Assembly (NCBI GenBank): GCA_020638855.1
Contig: JACKHT010000001.1
Span: 62,001-126,000, forward strand
Direction of reading: 5' to 3'
From: Planctomycetota bacterium
GTDB taxonomy: Bacteria; Planctomycetota; UBA1135; GCA-002686595
Length of the DNA: 64,000 bases
Within the stretch, counting starts at the first letter, position 1. Every line of letters starts with the position of its first letter. Below, piece by piece: positions 61,536-64,000 of this stretch. A model generated the notes under the pieces. It was not told the DNA's origin, ran no database searches, and saw nothing but the letters and a program-made list of their open reading frames with translations. A program made the position numbers and the translations under genes.

Positions 61536-62564
61536 ATGAACTCGAACTTCGCTTTCTTGAGCGCCGTGCTTTTGGCTGGCTGTGTCCAAGTCCCCCAGGC
61601 CTCCGATCCGGAGCCCGCGCCCATCCCCATGGTGATCGCGGCCCCCCTTTCGGCGACGGTGGATGCCGTGGAAGTGGCCCAAACCCACACCTTGCCCAAG
61701 GTCGAGCCGGAGGAACTACCTGGCTTGCACAACGTGTTCCACCTGAGCGAGCGGATCGTGTCTGGGGCCGAACCCCAGGGTGACCATGCCCTCGACGAAT
61801 TGCAGTCCATGGGCATCAAGACCATCCTTTCGGTCGACGGCAAGGCCCCCGATTGGAAGGCGGCCGAGGCTCGCGGCATGCGCTACGTGCACATTCCCAT
61901 CCAGTACAGCGGCATCGAGCAGGATCAGCTGGACCACATCGCCAAGACCTTCCGCGAGCTGCCCGGCCCCTTCTACGTGCATTGCTACCACGGCAAGCAC
62001 CGCGGCCCCGCCGCAGCGGCCGTGGGCCGTATGGTGCTCGACGGCGCCGCGCGCGAAGAGGCCCTGGCGGAGATGCTGCAATGGTGTGGGACGGCCACCA
62101 ACTACAAGGGGCTGTTCGACGAGATCGCCTTCGCCGAGATGCCCACCGCCGCCGAAACCGCCGCCCAGACCTTCGACTTCCCCGCCCAACACATGTTCGA
62201 TGGCGTTCGCGCCGGGATGATCCCCATGGGGCGCCATTGGGACGAGCTCAAGTACGCGGCCAAGCACGACTGGCAAGTCGACCCGGAGCACCCCGACATC
62301 CAGCTCGCGCACGAAGCCGAACAGTGCGCGGAGATTTTGGAGCATTGCAAGAACATGGCGGACTTCGACAGCCCGATGCCGCACAGCGAGGAAGTCCTGG
62401 GTTGGTTCCAAAGCGGCCACAAGGGCACCATCGACCTGGCGCGCATTCTGAGGTCGCGTGGCGAGTTGGAAGCCCAAGGAGTCGATTGGCGCGCCCAAGC
62501 GGCCGACGCCTACAAGGTCGCCTCCTCGAGCTGCAAGGACTGCCACAGCCAGTACCGCGACTGA
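61536..62564 (+). CDS. Lipoprotein with CX5R phosphatase domain and C-terminal CxxCH haem motif
   Basis: 342 aa from ATG 61536. A lipoprotein signal ends AVLLAGC (Cys16). Residues about 65-200 look like a dual-specificity/tyrosine-type phosphatase: ILSVDGKAPD, YVHIPIQYSG and the P-loop HCYHGKHRG with Cys150 and Arg156 (CX5R). Residues about 255-342 are helical and end in CKDCHSQYRD; CxxCH at 333-337 near the C-terminus is the layout of cytochrome c'. It is inserted on the opposite strand between mreB and mreC. Substrate and redox partner are unknown. Confidence 0.8.
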   Translation: MNSNFAFLSAVLLAGCVQVPQASDPEPAPIPMVIAAPLSATVDAVEVAQTHTLPKVEPEELPGLHNVFHLSERIVSGAEPQGDHALDELQSMGIKTILSVDGKAPDWKAAEARGMRYVHIPIQYSGIEQDQLDHIAKTFRELPGPFYVHCYHGKHRGPAAAAVGRMVLDGAAREEALAEMLQWCGTATNYKGLFDEIAFAEMPTAAETAAQTFDFPAQHMFDGVRAGMIPMGRHWDELKYAAKHDWQVDPEHPDIQLAHEAEQCAEILEHCKNMADFDSPMPHSEEVLGWFQSGHKGTIDLARILRSRGELEAQGVDWRAQAADAYKVASSSCKDCHSQYRD

Positions 62565-62602
62565 TTTGCCTGCAGAAGGGCTCCTAGGGGCCCCAAACGA
62601 CA

Positions 62603-62639
62603 AGCGGGGCGTCCTAGCCGGTGGCCGGGACGCCCCGCT
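62603..62639. terminator. Bidirectional terminator hairpin
   Basis: A perfect 12-bp stem (62603-62614 with 62628-62639) with a 13-base loop lies between the convergent phosphatase-cytochrome gene and mreB. The T runs on either side are short, so efficiency is uncertain. Confidence 0.7.
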
Positions 62640-62674
62640 GCTTTGTGGGCTGGCAGTTGGATTCCTGCGCGAAC

Positions 62675-63739
62675 CTAGTCGTCGTCTTCGCTGGCCAACA
62701 CGCGGCTGAACACGTCGAGCTTGTCAAGGAAGATGCCCGTTCCACGCGCCACGGCGGTCAGGGGATCGGGCGCCATGACAGCGGGCACGCCGATGTACTC
62801 GGAGATCGCCTGGCCCAGACCATGCAGCAACGCGCCACCACCCACCAGGGTGATGCCCGAGTCGTACAGGTCGGCGGAGATTTCGGGCGGGGCCTCCTCG
62901 AGGATGCCGCGGATCGCTTCGCAGATCAGGCGCACGGGGTGACCCAGGGCCTCGCGGACTTCGATCGAGGTGACCGTCGTGCGACGGGGCATTCCCTGGA
63001 TCGAGTCGCGGCCCTTGACCTCCATCGAGAGCTCTTGCTCCATGGGGTAGGCCGATCCGATGGTGAGCTTGATGCGCTCGGCGGTTTGCTCGCCGATCAG
63101 TAGGTTGTGGTGACGGCGCAGGTGCGCGACGATGGCTTCATCCATCTCGTCCCCGGCGATACGCAGCGAGGTCGATACGACCGCTCCAGCGAGCGACAGG
63201 ACGGCGATTTCGGTGGTTCCACCCCCCACGTCGACGACCAGCGAGCCGCGCGCTTCGGTCACGGGCATGTCGCACCCAATACCCGCGGCCATCGGCTCGT
63301 CGATCAGGTACACGCGCCGAGCGCCAGCCCGTTCGGCCGAATGGATCACCGCCCGGCGTTCGACGGCGGTGATGCCCACGGGGACCGCGATGACGACCTG
63401 GGGTTTGATCCAGGAGCGGCCTTCATGGACCTTGGTGATGAAGTAGCGCAGCATCTTCTCGGTCACGTCGAAGTCCGCGATCACGCCGTGCTTGAGCGGG
63501 CGGATGGCTTCGATCGATCCGGGGGTCTTGCCGAGCATGGCCTTGGCCGTATTGCCCACTGCCATGCCGTCGAGCAGCACCTCGTTGGTGCCCTTCTTGA
63601 CGGCCACCACGCTGGGCTCATTCAAGATGATGCCTCGCCCACGGGCGCAGACCAGGGTATTGGCAGTACCCAGGTCGATTCCCATGTCGACAGAGAAGTG
63701 CCCGAAGGCCCATTCCATCGGCTTAAAAACATTCAACAT
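62675..63739 (-). CDS. mreB: Rod-shape actin homologue MreB
   Basis: 354 aa from ATG 63739 (GGGAG five bases upstream); an in-frame start at 63805 would add 22 unusual residues. Actin-fold motifs: MGIDLGTANTLV, LDGMAVGNTAKAMLGKTP, KPQVVIAVPVGITAVERRA, YLIDEPMAAGIG, VVDVGGGTTEIAV and LVGGGALLHGLG. It polymerises under the inner membrane and positions MreC/MreD/PBP2/RodA. It is separated from mreC by an opposite-strand gene. Confidence 0.98.
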   Translation of the reverse strand: MLNVFKPMEWAFGHFSVDMGIDLGTANTLVCARGRGIILNEPSVVAVKKGTNEVLLDGMAVGNTAKAMLGKTPGSIEAIRPLKHGVIADFDVTEKMLRYFITKVHEGRSWIKPQVVIAVPVGITAVERRAVIHSAERAGARRVYLIDEPMAAGIGCDMPVTEARGSLVVDVGGGTTEIAVLSLAGAVVSTSLRIAGDEMDEAIVAHLRRHHNLLIGEQTAERIKLTIGSAYPMEQELSMEVKGRDSIQGMPRRTTVTSIEVREALGHPVRLICEAIRGILEEAPPEISADLYDSGITLVGGGALLHGLGQAISEYIGVPAVMAPDPLTAVARGTGIFLDKLDVFSRVLASEDDD

Positions 63740-64000
63740 CGAGGCTCCCAGACGGTTTTTGCGGTGTGCAGCGGGCCCAGTCGACTTGGAAGAAACGGTT
63801 CCCACACCGAACTCCCCAAGCCCTGATCACCCTCGCCCGCGAGTCTAGGGGTCGCTTCGGGCCCTATTCAAGCGTAAGGGCCCCCAGGCTCTGGGCAATT
63901 CCAAAACCGCGTTGAAATTGGGAAGAATTCGGTCCAGTTCTGGCCGGCGGCGCCGACGCGCGCAGAAACAGCGCGAGGCGTCCTCCCCAGGGGAAGGACG
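63740..64000. other. Region upstream of mreB to window end
   Basis: 261 bases with no open frame I can support and no recognised RNA. It should hold the mreB promoter on the minus strand; no convincing -35/-10 pair was found. Confidence 0.4.

Noticed and set aside
61272..61688. N-terminal extension of MreC under the divergent gene
   Set aside because: The extension overlaps the opposite-strand lipoprotein start and lacks MreC-like sequence; the ATG at 61271 precedes the membrane helix.

Overview
The window is GC-rich, densely coded and Gram-negative in character. It has KDO synthesis (kdsA), many lipoprotein and Sec signal peptides, a secretin and a Na+-pumping NQR complex. Together with a bacterial microcompartment operon, a DUF1570-type protein, carboxypeptidase-regulatory-like exported proteins and TPR lipoproteins, this suggests a member of the Planctomycetota or a close relative. 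The phylum is inferred from gene content; no rRNA gene is present to confirm it. No transposon, phage, CRISPR array or tRNA was recognised.

Layout: 1-5466 is the nqrBCDEF-apbE operon (nqrB is cut by the window edge), and its maturation factor nqrM lies at 11.4-11.6 kb on the other strand. 5.5-11.3 kb holds two exported proteins of unknown role and a large M1-M28-PDZ exopeptidase. 11.7-20.0 kb holds asnB, valS, an RmlD-like reductase, kdsA and a PafA-like phosphatase. 20.26-20.91 kb is a non-coding unit: a c-di-GMP-I riboswitch followed by about 570 bases of hairpin-rich RNA and an intrinsic terminator. A FliA/WhiG-type sigma factor converges on it. 22.1-26.7 kb is the housekeeping run purA-uppS-cdsA-phoH-ybeY. 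27-34.8 kb holds rpsO-pnp (with a very long RD-rich PNPase tail), a secretin, a GspK-like pseudopilin and small exported proteins. 35-44.2 kb holds a large Big-type lipoprotein and, divergently, an operon of two TPR proteins, an unknown protein and a metallo-beta-lactamase-fold hydrolase. 44.2-45.7 kb is an HD-GYP phosphodiesterase gene.

45.9-52.1 kb is the most unusual region: a tight nine-gene microcompartment operon. It encodes two BMC-H, two BMC-P and one BMC-T shell proteins, an acylating aldehyde dehydrogenase with a cysteine-rich C-terminal tail, an unrecognised 215-residue protein, and an ACT/UPF0237 protein paired with a DUF711/UPF0210 protein. The aldolase, PduL, acetate kinase and alcohol dehydrogenase genes expected of a planctomycete-type fucose/rhamnose metabolosome are absent from the locus. 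The DUF711-ACT pair is therefore a candidate for a new microcompartment core. The ACT protein carries an N-terminal extension resembling those of EutQ-type microcompartment proteins.

52.4-64 kb holds an SGNH-like protein, a DUF1570-like protein and the cell-shape cluster mreB / mreC-mreD-mrdA-rodA. A gene on the opposite strand splits mreB from mreC; it encodes a lipoprotein that joins a CX5R phosphatase to a c-type haem-binding site. PBP2 (mrdA) is about 440 residues longer than usual ahead of its active-site serine.
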